A stretch of DNA of 64,000 nucleotides from Streptomyces sp. NBC_01283 (GTDB lineage Bacteria > Actinomycetota > Actinomycetes > Streptomycetales > Streptomycetaceae). Below, one piece after another: positions 1-9,365 of this stretch. Position 1 is the first letter of the stretch. Each line of letters begins with the position of its first letter. The stretch spans positions 4,557,501 to 4,621,500 of the forward strand of contig NZ_CP108430.1 of the NCBI RefSeq assembly GCF_041435335.1. The letters are read 5' to 3'. The position numbers and the translations under genes are program-made. The notes under the pieces are model-generated. The model ran no database searches and was not told the origin of the DNA. It saw only the letters and a program-made list of their open reading frames with translations.

Positions 1-1784
1 TCTTCGAGGTACTCGGCCGCGACAAGCTGTACGGCACCGGCCCGTTCGCGGAGATGGACGTCGACACCGCCAAGAGCATCCTCGACGAACTGCGCCGCCT
101 CGCCGAGAACGAGCTGGCCGAGTCCTTCGAGGACGCCGACCGCAACCCGCCGGTCTTCGACCCGGCCACCAACACCGCGCCCGTGCCGGCGTCCTTCAAG
201 AAGAGCTACCAGGCCTTCATGGACTCCGAGTACTGGCGCCTGGGCCTGCCCGAGGGCATCGGCGGCACCACCGCTCCCCGCTCCCTGATCTGGGGTTACG
301 CGGAGCTGCTGCTCGGCGCCAACCCGGCCGTGTGGATGTACTCCTCCGGTCCGGCGTTCGCGGGCATCCTGCACGACGAGGGCAACGAGGCGCAGAAGAA
401 GATCGCCGCGATCGCCGTCGAGAAGCAGTGGGGCTCGACGATGGTCCTGACCGAGCCGGACGCCGGTTCGGACGTCGGCGCGGGCCGCACGAAGGCCATC
501 AAGCAGGAGGACGGCTCCTGGCACATCGAGGGCGTGAAGCGCTTCATCACGTCCGGTGAGCACGACATGTCGGAGAACATCCTCCACTACGTCCTCGCCC
601 GCCCCGAGGGCCACGGCCCCGGCACGAAGGGCCTCTCGCTCTTCCTCGTCCCGAAGTACGAGTTCGACTGGGAGACCGGCGAGCTGGGCGAGCGCAACGG
701 CGTCTACGCCACGAACGTCGAGCACAAGATGGGCCTCAAGGCCTCCAACACGTGCGAGATGACGTTCGGCGACCAGCACCCCGCCAAGGGCTGGCTGATC
801 GGCGACAAGCACGACGGCATCCGCCAGATGTTCATGATCATCGAGTTCGCCCGCATGATGGTCGGCACGAAGGCCATCGCGACGCTCTCGACGGGCTACC
901 TGAACGCCCTGGAGTACGCCAAGGAGCGCGTGCAGGGCCCGGACCTGGCCCAGTTCATGGACAAGACGGCCCCCAAGGTCACCATCACGCACCACCCGGA
1001 CGTGCGCCGCTCGCTGATGACGCAGAAGGCGTACGCGGAGGGCATGCGCGCCCTCGTGCTGCACACCGCGGCCGTCCAGGACGACATCCAGATCAAGGAG
1101 GCGGCGGGTGAGGACGCGTCGGCGCTGATCGCGCTCAACGACCTCCTCCTGCCGATCGTCAAGGGCTACGGCTCGGAGAAGTCGTACGAGCAGCTGGCGC
1201 AGTCGCTCCAGACGTTCGGCGGCTCGGGGTACCTCCAGGAGTACCCGATCGAGCAGTACATCCGGGACGCCAAGATCGACACCCTCTACGAGGGCACGAC
1301 GGCCATCCAGGGCCAGGACTACTTCTTCCGGAAGATCGTCCGCAACCAGGGTGCCGCGCTGAACGGCCTCGCCGAGGAGATCAAGAAGTTCCTCGCGGTC
1401 GGCACGGGCGGCGAGGACCTGGCCGGGGCCCGCGAGGAGCTGGCCAAGGCCGCGGTCGACCTGGAGGCCATCGTCGGCGCCATGCTGACGGACCTCGCGG
1501 CCACCGAGCAGGACGTCAAGTCCATCTACAAGGTCGGTCTCAACACGACCCGCCTCCTGATGGTCTCCGGCGACGTCGTCGTCGGTTACCTCCTGCTGCG
1601 GGGCGCGGCCGTCGCCGCCGAGAAGCTGGAGACGGCCTCCGCGAAGGACAAGGCCTTCTACGCGGGCAAGATCGCCGCGGCCAAGTTCTTCGCCGCGAAC
1701 GTCCTGCCGTCCGTCGCCACCGAGCGGAAGCTCGCCGAGGGCGTGGAGCTGGACCTGATGAACCTGGACGAGGCGGCGTTCTAG
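1..1784 (+). CDS. Acyl-CoA dehydrogenase, FadE5-like (5' truncated)
   Basis: The reading frame is open from base 3, so the start lies outside the window; 593 residues are visible. It is expected to oxidise acyl-CoA to 2-enoyl-CoA with FAD in fatty-acid beta-oxidation. The N-terminal helical part, the central FAD-binding part (LTEPDAGSD, then RFITSGEHD) and the catalytic segment [16 protein letters not shown] are all present. About 130 residues after that segment form the C-terminal extension typical of roughly 600-residue bacterial FadE proteins. The methionine at base 54 lies inside conserved sequence and is not the start. A 9-bp stem hairpin follows the stop. Substrate chain length cannot be read from the sequence. 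Confidence 0.93.
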   Translation, partial: FEVLGRDKLYGTGPFAEMDVDTAKSILDELRRLAENELAESFEDADRNPPVFDPATNTAPVPASFKKSYQAFMDSEYWRLGLPEGIGGTTAPRSLIWGYAELLLGANPAVWMYSSGPAFAGILHDEGNEAQKKIAAIAVEKQWGSTMVLTEPDAGSDVGAGRTKAIKQEDGSWHIEGVKRFITSGEHDMSENILHYVLARPEGHGPGTKGLSLFLVPKYEFDWETGELGERNGVYATNVEHKMGLKASNTCEMTFGDQHPAKGWLIGDKHDGIRQMFMIIEFARMMVGTKAIATLSTGYLNALEYAKERVQGPDLAQFMDKTAPKVTITHHPDVRRSLMTQKAYAEGMRALVLHTAAVQDDIQIKEAAGEDASALIALNDLLLPIVKGYGSEKSYEQLAQSLQTFGGSGYLQEYPIEQYIRDAKIDTLYEGTTAIQGQDYFFRKIVRNQGAALNGLAEEIKKFLAVGTGGEDLAGAREELAKAAVDLEAIVGAMLTDLAATEQDVKSIYKVGLNTTRLLMVSGDVVVGYLLLRGAAVAAEKLETASAKDKAFYAGKIAAAKFFAANVLPSVATERKLAEGVELDLMNLDEAAF

Positions 1785-1804
1785 CCTCCACCCGACACTC
1801 CAGG

Positions 1805-1836
1805 GTGGCCCGCTTCCGGTTACGGGGGCGGGCCAC
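1805..1836 (+). terminator. Hairpin after acyl-CoA dehydrogenase
   Basis: GTGGCCCGC (1805-1813) pairs with GCGGGCCAC (1828-1836) around a 14-base loop, 20 bases after the stop. No T-run follows, as is usual in Streptomyces. Confidence 0.55.
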
Positions 1837-1965
1837 GGTCGTTTCCGGGCGGCCGGCGGACGGGGAGATCCTGCACGGAACGGCGCTACAACTGTCCCGG
1901 TTACGGGCACATCCGGTACAGAACCTCCCGGAAAAGGCCCCCCGCACCAGGGGGTGACCGCTAGC

Positions 1966-1971
1966 TAGGCT
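1966..1971 (+). promoter_or_regulatory. -10 element for a probable leaderless transcript
   Basis: TAGGCT is followed by 7 bases and then the ATG of the M18 aminopeptidase at 1979. The start lacks a Shine-Dalgarno match at normal spacing, so transcription probably begins at or beside the ATG. No clear -35 is visible. Confidence 0.45.
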
Positions 1972-1978
1972 GGAAGCC

Positions 1979-3334
1979 ATGAGCACACCCGCCCTCCCGT
2001 CTCCCGCCGCCACCCCTGCAAAGAGCGCTCCGCGCACCGCTCTTGCTTTCGACCGCGGCCACTCCGACGACCTCATGACCTTCCTGGCGGCAAGCCCCTC
2101 GCCGTACCACGCGGTGGCGAGCGCCGCGGAGCGGCTAGAGAAGGCCGGTTTCCGGCAGGTCGAGGAGACCGACGCCTGGGACGGTTCGACCGGCGGGAAG
2201 TACGTGCTGCGCGGCGGCGCGATCATCGCCTGGTTCGTCCCCGAGGGGGCGTCCGCGCACACCCCGTACCGCATCGTCGGCGCCCACACCGACTCCCCGA
2301 ACCTCCGCGTCAAGCCGAAGCCGGACAGCGGCGCGCACGGCTGGCGGCAGGTCGCGGTCGAGATCTACGGCGGGCCGCTGCTCAACTCCTGGCTGGACCG
2401 CGACCTCGGCCTGGCGGGCCGGCTCTCGCTGCGGGACGGCTCGACGCGCCTCGTGAACATCGACCGGGCGCTGCTGCGGGTCCCCCAGCTGGCGATCCAC
2501 ATGGACCGCGGGGTGATCGCCGACGGCCTCAAGCTCGACAAGCAGAAGCACATGCAGCCCATCTGGGGGCTCGGTGACGACGTGCACGAGGGCGACCTCA
2601 TCGCCTTCCTGGAGGAGGAGTCGGGGCTCGCCCCCGGCGACGTCACCGGCTGGGACCTGATGACGCACCCCGTCGAGGCGCCCGCCTACCTCGGCCGCGA
2701 CCGCGACCTCATCGCGGGCCCGCGGATGGACAACCTCCTCTCCGTGCACGCCTGTACGGCGGCGCTGGCCGCCGTCGCCACGGCGGACGGCGCCGACTCC
2801 CTGCCGTACATCCCCGTGCTCGCCGCCTTCGACCACGAGGAGAACGGCTCGCAGTCCGACACGGGCGCGGACGGCCCGCTCCTCGGCTCGGTGCTCGAAC
2901 GCTCCGTCTTCGCGCGCGGCGGCACGTACGAGGACAGGGCGCGCGCCTTCGCCGGCACCGTCTGCCTCTCCTCCGACACGGGCCACGCCGTGCACCCCAA
3001 CTACGCGGAGCGGCACGACCCGACGCACCACCCGCGTGCCAACGGCGGCCCGATCCTCAAGGTCAACGTCAACAACCGGTACGCCACGGACGGCGCCGGA
3101 CGCGCCGTCTTCGCCGCCGCGTGCGAGAAGGCCGGGGTGCCTTTCCAGACGTTCGTCTCGAACAACGCCATGCCCTGCGGCACGACGATCGGGCCGATCA
3201 CCGCGGCCCGGCACGGCATCAAGACCGTCGACATCGGCGTCGCGATCCTCTCCATGCACAGCGTGCGCGAGCTGTGCGGGGCGGACGACCCGCATCTGCT
3301 GGCCAACGCCCTTGTGGCGTTCCTCGAAGGCTGA
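1979..3334 (+). CDS. M18 family aminopeptidase
   Basis: 451 residues, the usual length for M18 (aspartyl aminopeptidase-type) metallopeptidases, which remove N-terminal residues from peptides in the cytoplasm with two metal ions. The metal-site segments are all present: GAHTDSPNLRVKP near residue 101, GPRMDNLLSVHA near 244, DHEENGSQSDTGA near 284 and SSDTGHAVHPNY near 331. The start ATG at 1979 has no ribosome-binding site but has a -10-like hexamer 7 bases upstream, suggesting a leaderless message. The last codons and stop lie in the first unit of a 19-bp tandem repeat. Confidence 0.95.
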   Translation: MSTPALPSPAATPAKSAPRTALAFDRGHSDDLMTFLAASPSPYHAVASAAERLEKAGFRQVEETDAWDGSTGGKYVLRGGAIIAWFVPEGASAHTPYRIVGAHTDSPNLRVKPKPDSGAHGWRQVAVEIYGGPLLNSWLDRDLGLAGRLSLRDGSTRLVNIDRALLRVPQLAIHMDRGVIADGLKLDKQKHMQPIWGLGDDVHEGDLIAFLEEESGLAPGDVTGWDLMTHPVEAPAYLGRDRDLIAGPRMDNLLSVHACTAALAAVATADGADSLPYIPVLAAFDHEENGSQSDTGADGPLLGSVLERSVFARGGTYEDRARAFAGTVCLSSDTGHAVHPNYAERHDPTHHPRANGGPILKVNVNNRYATDGAGRAVFAAACEKAGVPFQTFVSNNAMPCGTTIGPITAARHGIKTVDIGVAILSMHSVRELCGADDPHLLANALVAFLEG

Positions 3335-3377
3335 AGTCCGATCTGAAGGCTGAAGGCCGGTTCGAAGGCTGAAGGCC
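3326..3377 (+). repeat. 19-bp tandem repeat across the M18 stop codon, 3 copies
   Basis: The 14-base core GAAGGCTGAAGKCC starts at 3326, 3345 and 3364, a period of exactly 19. The gene's TGA (3332-3334) is in unit 1 and each later unit repeats a TGA. Confidence 0.8.
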
Positions 3378-3453
3378 TATTTCCGCTTCTCCGTGTGACC
3401 GTGCCGGGCCCGGGTACCCGGGAGCCCTGCCACGACTTAGGGAGGCGGTCCAC

Positions 3454-3675
3454 ATGGGCCTGGGCGGATGCATCATCCTGATCGCCGCGGGCGCCATCCT
3501 CGCGTTCGCCACCGACTGGGAGATGGAGGGCATCAACCTCACCATCACCGGTCTGATCATGATGGCGGTGGGTGTGATCGGCGTCGCCGCGTTCACCAAC
3601 GCGCGCCGCAAGACCGTCGTGCCCCCGGGCGCGACCGTGGTCGAGACGGAAGACGACCACCACCACCGCTACTGA
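3454..3675 (+). CDS. DUF6458 family small membrane protein
   Basis: 73 residues with two hydrophobic segments (about 3-20 and 29-48) and a short cytoplasmic-looking tail ending in DDHHHRY. This matches the compact two-helix layout of the actinobacterial DUF6458 family, whose function is not known. GGGAGG lies 8 bases before the ATG. It stands alone, followed by two strong hairpins. The His-rich tail could bind metal, but nothing else supports that. Confidence 0.8.
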   Translation: MGLGGCIILIAAGAILAFATDWEMEGINLTITGLIMMAVGVIGVAAFTNARRKTVVPPGATVVETEDDHHHRY

Positions 3676-3677
3676 CG

Positions 3678-3700
3678 GCCCGCCCCGCTCGCGGGCGGGC
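3678..3700 (+). terminator. Terminator hairpin after the DUF6458 gene
   Basis: GCCCGCCC (3678-3685) and GGGCGGGC (3693-3700) with a 7-base loop, 2 bases after the stop and followed by GTTT. Confidence 0.7.
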
Positions 3701-3718
3701 GTTTCAGCCGCTCCTTTT

Positions 3719-3760
3719 CGCCGGGCCCGGCAGCCATCTCCATGGCTGCCGGGCCCGGCG
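3719..3760. terminator. Second strong hairpin, 19-bp stem
   Basis: A perfect 19-bp inverted repeat (3719-3737 with 3742-3760) with a CTCC tetraloop. It isolates the DUF6458 gene from the SARP gene. It is too stable to be anything but a terminator or a structural RNA end. Confidence 0.75.
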
Positions 3761-3842
3761 ATAGTCTTGGGCCTTGTTCGAAGTGTTATTCGAGGCGTTG
3801 TCCAGGCGTGCGGCACGGGCACGGCAAAGGAGTTGAGGCCAG

Positions 3843-6035
3843 GTGGAGTTCCAGCTGCTCGGGCCGGTGACCGTCGCCGGAGGCAGCGGATCCGTCCCCC
3901 TCGGCCCCGCCAAGCGCAGCAGCCTGCTCGCGGCGCTGCTGCTGCGGGCGGGTACGCCGGTATCGGTGGACGCCCTGACCGAGACCCTGTGGGACGGCGA
4001 ACCGCCGATGCACGCGCGCACCGTCATCCAGGGGCACATCTCCCGGCTGCGCGCCCTGCTCGTCGAGGCGGGCCTCGACGCGTACGGCGTCGAACTCGCC
4101 ACGCAGGGCGGTGCGTACTCCCTCCAGCTCCCGGAGACCCTGCTCGACGTCAACCGCTTCGAGGACCTCGTCACGCTGGCCGGGCGGCAGCGGGAGGCCT
4201 CGGACGCGGCCCTGATGCTGCGGGAGGCGCTCGCGCTGTGGAACGGGCCCGCGCTGACCGGCACCGTCGCCACGGAGCCGATGCTGGCCGCCGCGCGGAG
4301 CCTGGAGGAGAGCCGCCTCGTCACCGTCGAGCAGCTCGCCGATGCCTACGGACGCCTCGGCTCGCACGGACAGGCCGTGGGCCTGCTGACCGCGGAATCG
4401 GTCCAGCACCCGCTGCGGGAGAGCCTGGTGGCCGCCCTGATGCGGGCGCTGCAGCGGTGCGGCCGGCAGTCCGAGGCGCTGGAGTACTTCAACCGGACGC
4501 GGGAGCTCCTTGCCGAGGAGCTGGGCGTGGACCCCGGCAAGAAGCTGCGCCGTGCCTACGAGGAGATCCTCGCCGGTGAGCCCGACACCGGGGCCCACCC
4601 GATGCTGGGCAATCCGCCGCCGCGCCGCCGGGGGCGGTACGACCTGGGGCTCGGGGGCGCGAAGGCTGCCCCTGCCGCGCCCGGCGCTCCCGCCTCGCCC
4701 GGCGCTCCCGCATTCCCCGCGGCGCCCGCAGGCCCTGGCGGGCCCGGCACTCCCGGCGCACCTGTGGCTCCCGCGCAGGCCGCCGAGGGAAGCCGTACCG
4801 TTCAGCGCGTGGGGCCGCCCACGGCCGAGCGGGGCCGTGAGTCCGGCGACGGGCGGGCACGGCTCACGATCCCGGGCGCCGACAGCCGTGGCGCCGGGCC
4901 TGCGGCCACCGGGCCTGCGGCCACCGGCCCCGCAGCTCCCGCGGCCCCGGCGGAAGGCCCTCCGCCGGGGCCCGTGATCCCCCGCCTCCTGCCCAGGGCG
5001 CCCCGCGCCTTCGCGGGCCGTGAAGAGCAGCTCGCCGCCCTGAAGGCCGTACTCGTCGAGGAGACGGAGGCGCCGATCGTTCTCCTCACCGGCGCCGCGG
5101 GCGTGGGAAAGACCGCCCTCGCCCTGCAGTGGGCGCACCACCACGCGGCCCCCCACCCGGACGGCCAGCTCTTCGCGGACCTGCGCGGCTTCAGCGGCGG
5201 CGCCCCCGCCCACCCCGAACGCATCCTGCGGGAGCTCCTCCTCGCCCTGGGCGTGCGGCAGCAGGAGGTGCCCGCCGGCATCGAACCGGCGGCTGCCCTC
5301 TACCGCTCGCTCCTCGCCGAACGGCGCGTCCTCGTCGTGCTCGACAACGCCCACGACTCCGCCCAGGTCCGCCCGCTGCTGCCCGGCGCGCCCCACTGCA
5401 CCACCCTCATCACCAGCCGCAACCGCCTCGACGGCCTCGTCGCGTCGGACTGCGCGCGGCCCGTGCCGGTCGGCATGCTCGGCGAGCGCGACGGCGCCGA
5501 GCTGTTCCTCCGCGCCCTGGGGCAACGGGCCGGCCTGGACGCCGACTCCGCGGACGTACGCGAGATCGCCCGCCTCTGCGACGGCCTCCCGCTGGCCCTG
5601 CGCATCGCCGCCGCCCGGCTCATCGGGCGCCCCCAGCGGACCGTGGCCGGACTCGCCGCCGAACTCGCCGACGGAGAGCAGCGGCTGGCCCTGCTCTCCG
5701 CCGAGGACACCGGCGTCGCGGCTGCCCTGCGCACCTCGGTGGCCCAACTCCCGGGAAGTGACACCCGGTTGCTCGCCTGGCTGGCCCACGCCTCCACTCC
5801 TGACGTGGACGCGCACGCGGCGTCCGCCCTCGCGGGCATGGACGTGGCCGCCGCGCACCAGGGACTCGACCGCCTCGCCGCGGCCCACCTGATCCGGGAG
5901 GAGGGGTCGGGGCGCTACGTCCTGCACGACCTGGTGCGGCTCTTCGCCCGCGGCCTGGAAGCACCCGGGCCCGCTGCGGCCCCCCGGCCCCGTGCCGAGG
6001 AGCCGCTCCGGTCCGTGCCGGACTCCTCTCTGTGA
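3843..6035 (+). CDS. AfsR/SARP-like transcriptional regulator with NB-ARC ATPase domain
   Basis: 730 residues. The order is a winged-helix DNA-binding domain (about 1-95), a bacterial transcriptional activation domain (about 98-243, ending near LGVDPGKKLRRAYEEIL), a roughly 120-residue linker rich in Ala, Pro and Gly with collagen-like GAP triplets, then an NB-ARC ATPase. Walker A is GAAGVGKTAL near residue 420, Walker B-like LVVLDNAHDS near 496, and GLPLAL near 580. It lacks the long TPR region of full AfsR. The GTG start at 3843 has AGGAG about 11 bases upstream. No biosynthetic cluster is nearby, so a global rather than pathway-specific role is inferred. The target is unknown. Confidence 0.9.
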   Translation: MEFQLLGPVTVAGGSGSVPLGPAKRSSLLAALLLRAGTPVSVDALTETLWDGEPPMHARTVIQGHISRLRALLVEAGLDAYGVELATQGGAYSLQLPETLLDVNRFEDLVTLAGRQREASDAALMLREALALWNGPALTGTVATEPMLAAARSLEESRLVTVEQLADAYGRLGSHGQAVGLLTAESVQHPLRESLVAALMRALQRCGRQSEALEYFNRTRELLAEELGVDPGKKLRRAYEEILAGEPDTGAHPMLGNPPPRRRGRYDLGLGGAKAAPAAPGAPASPGAPAFPAAPAGPGGPGTPGAPVAPAQAAEGSRTVQRVGPPTAERGRESGDGRARLTIPGADSRGAGPAATGPAATGPAAPAAPAEGPPPGPVIPRLLPRAPRAFAGREEQLAALKAVLVEETEAPIVLLTGAAGVGKTALALQWAHHHAAPHPDGQLFADLRGFSGGAPAHPERILRELLLALGVRQQEVPAGIEPAAALYRSLLAERRVLVVLDNAHDSAQVRPLLPGAPHCTTLITSRNRLDGLVASDCARPVPVGMLGERDGAELFLRALGQRAGLDADSADVREIARLCDGLPLALRIAAARLIGRPQRTVAGLAAELADGEQRLALLSAEDTGVAAALRTSVAQLPGSDTRLLAWLAHASTPDVDAHAASALAGMDVAAAHQGLDRLAAAHLIREEGSGRYVLHDLVRLFARGLEAPGPAAAPRPRAEEPLRSVPDSSL

Positions 6036-6070
6036 GCTCTGTGAGCTCTGTGAGTTACGTGAGTTGCGTG
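6032..6070 (+). repeat. 9-bp tandem repeat across the SARP stop codon
   Basis: GTGAGCTCT, GTGAGCTCT, GTGAGTTAC, GTGAGTTGC, then GTGAAC. The first unit holds the stop TGA at 6033-6035 and each unit repeats a TGA in the same frame. Confidence 0.8.
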
Positions 6071-6168
6071 AACGATTCATTAGTCAGGTGTTAGCGGAAC
6101 GCCAGTGCGGGGCGGCAGGCTCAGTGCAGCAAGCACGACCGGCCACCGCTCACGGGGGAGTCACCGCA

Positions 6169-6888
6169 ATGCGCACCACCGCTCGCGCCACACGCTCCAC
6201 CCGTATCGCCGATACTGCCCGTTCCTCCCGCTCCACCCGTAAGAACACGGCGGTCGCCGTCGCGGTCCTCGCCGCGCTGTCCCTCTCGCTCACCGCGTGC
6301 AGCGGCGACGGCGGGAGCGACGACGGCAAGGCAGCCGGTGCGGGCCAGGGGGCGGCGGGCACGGACGCGTCGGGCGGCGAGGGCAGTGCGGGCGGCTCGT
6401 CGAGCGGGGAGGAGACGGCCAGCACGCCGGGTGATGCGGCCCCCGCGCCACGAGCCGCCGGTGACGGCTGCACCCTGGCCACCACGAAGATCACGCTTGA
6501 GGACACCGGCGGCTCCGCGCCCTTCGTCCTGCTCAAGATCACCAACAACGGCGGCAAGGCCTGCTCGGTCCTCGGTGCCCCCGTCGTCAGCGACCCGACG
6601 ACGGGCGAGGACTTCCCGACGGCCGAGAACACCCGTCCCCAGTCGGTCGTCCGCGTCGGACCGGCCCGGTCCGCCTACGCCGCGATCAACCTCGCGGGCA
6701 TGGACGCCGTCAAGACCCACCGCGCCAAGACCCTCGGCATCACGCTCGCGGCAAAGAACGCCAAGGACGCCAAGGACGGCCAGAACGGCCAGGTCACGGT
6801 GAAGTCCCCCGGCGCCGCGGGCCTGCTGCTCAACGCGGACTCGCACGTCACCTACTGGCAGAACACCCTTGAGGACGCCATGTCGTAA
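6169..6888 (+). CDS. DUF4232 domain lipoprotein
   Basis: 239 residues from the ATG at 6169, chosen because GGGGGAG sits 8 bases upstream and a signal peptide follows. An upstream in-frame start would translate the 9-bp repeat. Positively charged residues 1-24 are followed by a hydrophobic stretch and the lipobox LTAC, so a lipid-anchored, exported protein is expected. Next come about 60 residues rich in Gly, Ser and Ala, then the DUF4232 beta-sandwich domain with paired cysteines (near GDGCTLATTKI and GGKACSVLGAP). The family function is unknown. Confidence 0.88.
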   Translation: MRTTARATRSTRIADTARSSRSTRKNTAVAVAVLAALSLSLTACSGDGGSDDGKAAGAGQGAAGTDASGGEGSAGGSSSGEETASTPGDAAPAPRAAGDGCTLATTKITLEDTGGSAPFVLLKITNNGGKACSVLGAPVVSDPTTGEDFPTAENTRPQSVVRVGPARSAYAAINLAGMDAVKTHRAKTLGITLAAKNAKDAKDGQNGQVTVKSPGAAGLLLNADSHVTYWQNTLEDAMS

Positions 6889-6912
6889 GACCGCGCGGCC
6901 TCCCCTGATCCG

Positions 6913-6958
6913 CAGCCGGTCCGTGTCCCACTTTCCCCCGAGTGGCGCGGACCGGCTG
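6913..6958 (+). terminator. Hairpin after the DUF4232 gene
   Basis: CAGCCGGTCCG (6913-6923) pairs perfectly with CGGACCGGCTG (6948-6958) across a 24-base loop. Confidence 0.6.
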
Positions 6959-7000
6959 TGTCGTGCGCTGTCATGGGCGCGGCGGGGTAGTCATGGACCC

Positions 7001-7498
7001 ATGAAACTTCTCGTACGCGACCGGCTGCTCGGCATCGGTGACGACTACTGGATCGAGGACGACCAGGGGCAGAAGGTCTTCCTCGTCGACGGCAAGGCGA
7101 TGCGCCTGCGCGAGACCTTCGAGCTCAAGGACATGCAGGGCCGCGTCCTCATCGACATCCGGGCCAAGATGCTGGCCCTGCGCGACACGATGGTGATCGA
7201 GCGGGACGGCGAGGAGCTGGCCACGATCAAGCGCAAACGCCTCTCGCTCCTGCGCAACCACTACCGCGTGGCCCTGGTGGACGGCACCGAGCTCGACGTG
7301 AGCGGCAAGATCCTGGACCGCGAGTTCGCCATCGAGTACGACGGCGAACTGCTCGCCGACATCTCCCGCCGCTGGTTCACGGTCCGCGACGCGTACGGCC
7401 TCCAGATCGTCCGGGAGGACGCCGACGCGTCCCTCCTGCTGGCCGTCGCGGTCTGCGTGATCCGTCTTGCGGAGAAGGAACGGGGCGACGACGACTGA
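7001..7498 (+). CDS. LURP-one-related (LOR) family protein
   Basis: 165 residues, the normal length for the tubby-like LOR fold. The pattern of alternating beta strands with KVFLVDGKAMRLRETFELKD early and ISRRWFTVRDAYGLQI late is characteristic. Members are cytoplasmic and may bind membrane lipids by analogy with tubby and scramblase relatives; no reaction is established. The ATG at 7001 begins MKLLVRDRLL, the usual family N-terminus; longer in-frame starts would add unlikely sequence. It is convergent with the hydrolase gene, with a 16-bp tandem repeat between them. Confidence 0.85.
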   Translation: MKLLVRDRLLGIGDDYWIEDDQGQKVFLVDGKAMRLRETFELKDMQGRVLIDIRAKMLALRDTMVIERDGEELATIKRKRLSLLRNHYRVALVDGTELDVSGKILDREFAIEYDGELLADISRRWFTVRDAYGLQIVREDADASLLLAVAVCVIRLAEKERGDDD

Positions 7499-7515
7499 GG
7501 CGGCCGACCGGGCCG

Positions 7516-7557
7516 GAGGTCTCAGTGGCCCGAGGCCTCAGCGACCCGAGGCCTCAG
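7516..7557. repeat. 16-bp tandem repeat at the end of the hydrolase gene, 3 copies
   Basis: GAGGTCTCAG at 7516, GAGGCCTCAG at 7532 and GAGGCCTCAG at 7548, a period of 16. The last copy contains the hydrolase stop (TCA on the plus strand, 7554-7556). Confidence 0.75.
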
Positions 7558-8357
7558 CGCCGGGGCGTGTCCATCCCGAGCAGCCGGTCCTTCAGCGCGG
7601 GGAACTGCTCCCGCGTGGCCGCGACCTTCGCCGGGTCGAGCTCGACGGTGAGGACCTCCTCGCCGTCCCCCGCCTCGGCGAGCACCTCGCCCCACGGGTC
7701 GACGACGATGCTGTGCCCGGCCTGGGGAACCCCGGCGTGCGTACCGCCCGTACCGCACGCGAGGACGAACACCTGGTCCTCGACGGCGCGCGCCCGCGCG
7801 AACAGCGTCCAGTGCTCGCGCCGCCGCGCGGGCCACCCCGCGGGGACGACGAACATCTCGGCGCCCGCGTCGACGAGCCCCCGGAAGAGCTCGGGGAAGC
7901 GGAGGTCGTAACAGGTGGCGAGGCCCAGTGTCGTGGACGGCAGCCGCACCGTGGTCAGTTCGGTCCCCGCGCCCATCAGCACGGCCTCGCCCTTGTCGAA
8001 GCCGAACCGGTGGATCTTCCGGTACGAGGCGGCGAGTTCGCCCTCGGGCGAGAAGACGAGCGAGGTGTTGTAGAGGTCCCCCGCAGCGTCCTGCTCCGGG
8101 ATGGACCCCGCGTGCAGCCAGGCGCCCGCGTCGCTCGCGGCCTTGGCCATGACTTCGTACGTGGGACCTTCGAGCGGCTCCGCCTCGCTCGCGAACGACT
8201 CGTACGCGAAAGCGCCCGTGGTCCACAGTTCGGGAAGAACGACGAGATCCGGCCGCTCGCTCGCCGCGACCTCGCGGACCAGCGAAGAGACCCGCGAGCG
8301 ACGGGAATTGACCGATTCGCCCTCGTCTACGGCGATCTGGATGAGGGAGGCGCGCAC
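7554..8357 (-). CDS. Carbon-nitrogen hydrolase (nitrilase superfamily, omega-amidase type)
   Basis: 267 residues, a normal single-domain nitrilase-superfamily enzyme that hydrolyses a C-N amide bond. The catalytic triad is visible: Glu43 in LPELWTTG, Lys114 in YRKIHRFGF and Cys149 in ATCYDLRFPEL. The CYDLRFPEL segment is closest to the Nit2/omega-amidase branch (2-oxoglutaramate or 2-oxosuccinamate deamidation); the substrate is inferred, not shown. It starts with GTG at 8357 and is divergent from the maleylpyruvate isomerase-family gene, with about 170 bases between them. Confidence 0.92.
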   Translation of the reverse strand: MRASLIQIAVDEGESVNSRRSRVSSLVREVAASERPDLVVLPELWTTGAFAYESFASEAEPLEGPTYEVMAKAASDAGAWLHAGSIPEQDAAGDLYNTSLVFSPEGELAASYRKIHRFGFDKGEAVLMGAGTELTTVRLPSTTLGLATCYDLRFPELFRGLVDAGAEMFVVPAGWPARRREHWTLFARARAVEDQVFVLACGTGGTHAGVPQAGHSIVVDPWGEVLAEAGDGEEVLTVELDPAKVAATREQFPALKDRLLGMDTPRR

Positions 8358-8526
8358 ACTACCACCGTCCTGGCATTCGAGCCGTCAACACGGGCCTACG
8401 ATCGTCACACGAAAGCACTGCCGGGGTGCCTGCGGGCAGCGTACTGTGATTTTCCGGGGGACTCCCCCGGGCCCCCACAACGCGTCTCAGTCACCCACCG
8501 CCCGCGTACGACCGTCGAGGGGTCCC

Positions 8527-9351
8527 GTGAGTCTCCATCCCAGCCTGCAAACCTACGCCGACGCCTGGACCCAATCCGTATCAGCCATATCCGAGCTGGT
8601 GTCACCGCTCGCCGAGGCAGAGTGGAACTGGGCCACGCCCTGCCCCGGCTGGTCGGTGCGGGATGTCGTCTCCCACGTCATAGGCCTGGACTGCGAGATG
8701 CTGGGCGACCCGCGTCCGATCCACACCCTGCCCCGCGACCTGTACCACGTACAGACCGAGGGCCAGCGCTACATGGAGGTCCAGGTCGACGTCCGGCGCC
8801 ACCACACCGCGCCCGAGATGACCTCCGAGCTGGAGTACACGATCATCCGCCGCTCGCGGCAGCTGCGGAACGAGTCGCGTGACCCCTCCCACAAGATCCG
8901 CGGCCCGCTCGGCACCGAGCAGACCCTCGAACTGGCCACGCGGATGCGGGCGTTCGACGTCTGGGTGCATGAGCAGGATCTGCGCACCACGCTGAAGAAG
9001 CCCGGCAACCTCGACTCCCAGGGGGCGTACGTGGCGCGCGACCTCCTCCTGCACGGACTGCCCAAGGTGGTCGCCAAGAAGGCCGCGGCACCGGCGAACT
9101 CGGCGGTCGTCCTCGACGTCAGCGGCCCCGTCGAGTTCCTGCGCACGGTCCGCGTCGACGCCGACGGCCACGCGACGGTCGACAGTACCCCCTCCCTCGG
9201 CCCGCTCGCCACGCTGAGCCTGGACTGGGAGACGTACTTCCGCCTCGCGTGCGGTCGCGTCACGTACGCCTCGGTGGCCGACCGGATCAAGATCGAGGGC
9301 GATCACGGTCTGGGCGAGGCGATCCTGCGGGAGTTCGCGGTCACGCCGTAG
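8527..9351 (+). CDS. Maleylpyruvate isomerase family mycothiol-dependent protein
   Basis: 274 residues. The N-terminal half is the DinB-like four-helix mycothiol-dependent domain, with the metal-site region PCPGWSVRDVVSHVIGLD. The C-terminal half has the MDMPI C-terminal pattern, with FRLACGRVTYASVADRI. Such proteins use mycothiol, the actinobacterial thiol, in isomerase or S-transferase reactions. The GTG at 8527 gives the family-typical N-terminus. The stop is 14 bases from the convergent MFS gene. The true substrate is unknown, and the ring-cleavage genes expected beside a real maleylpyruvate isomerase are absent. Confidence 0.85.
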   Translation: MSLHPSLQTYADAWTQSVSAISELVSPLAEAEWNWATPCPGWSVRDVVSHVIGLDCEMLGDPRPIHTLPRDLYHVQTEGQRYMEVQVDVRRHHTAPEMTSELEYTIIRRSRQLRNESRDPSHKIRGPLGTEQTLELATRMRAFDVWVHEQDLRTTLKKPGNLDSQGAYVARDLLLHGLPKVVAKKAAAPANSAVVLDVSGPVEFLRTVRVDADGHATVDSTPSLGPLATLSLDWETYFRLACGRVTYASVADRIKIEGDHGLGEAILREFAVTP

Positions 9352-9365
9352 CCCCCGACGCGGCC

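Noticed and set aside
3843..6035. SARP gene as sign of an antibiotic cluster
   Set aside because: No polyketide, peptide or other biosynthetic genes lie nearby; AfsR-like regulators are also global.
7467..8882. 471-residue plus-strand frame over the hydrolase gene
   Set aside because: Antisense shadow; the minus strand has a full nitrilase catalytic triad.
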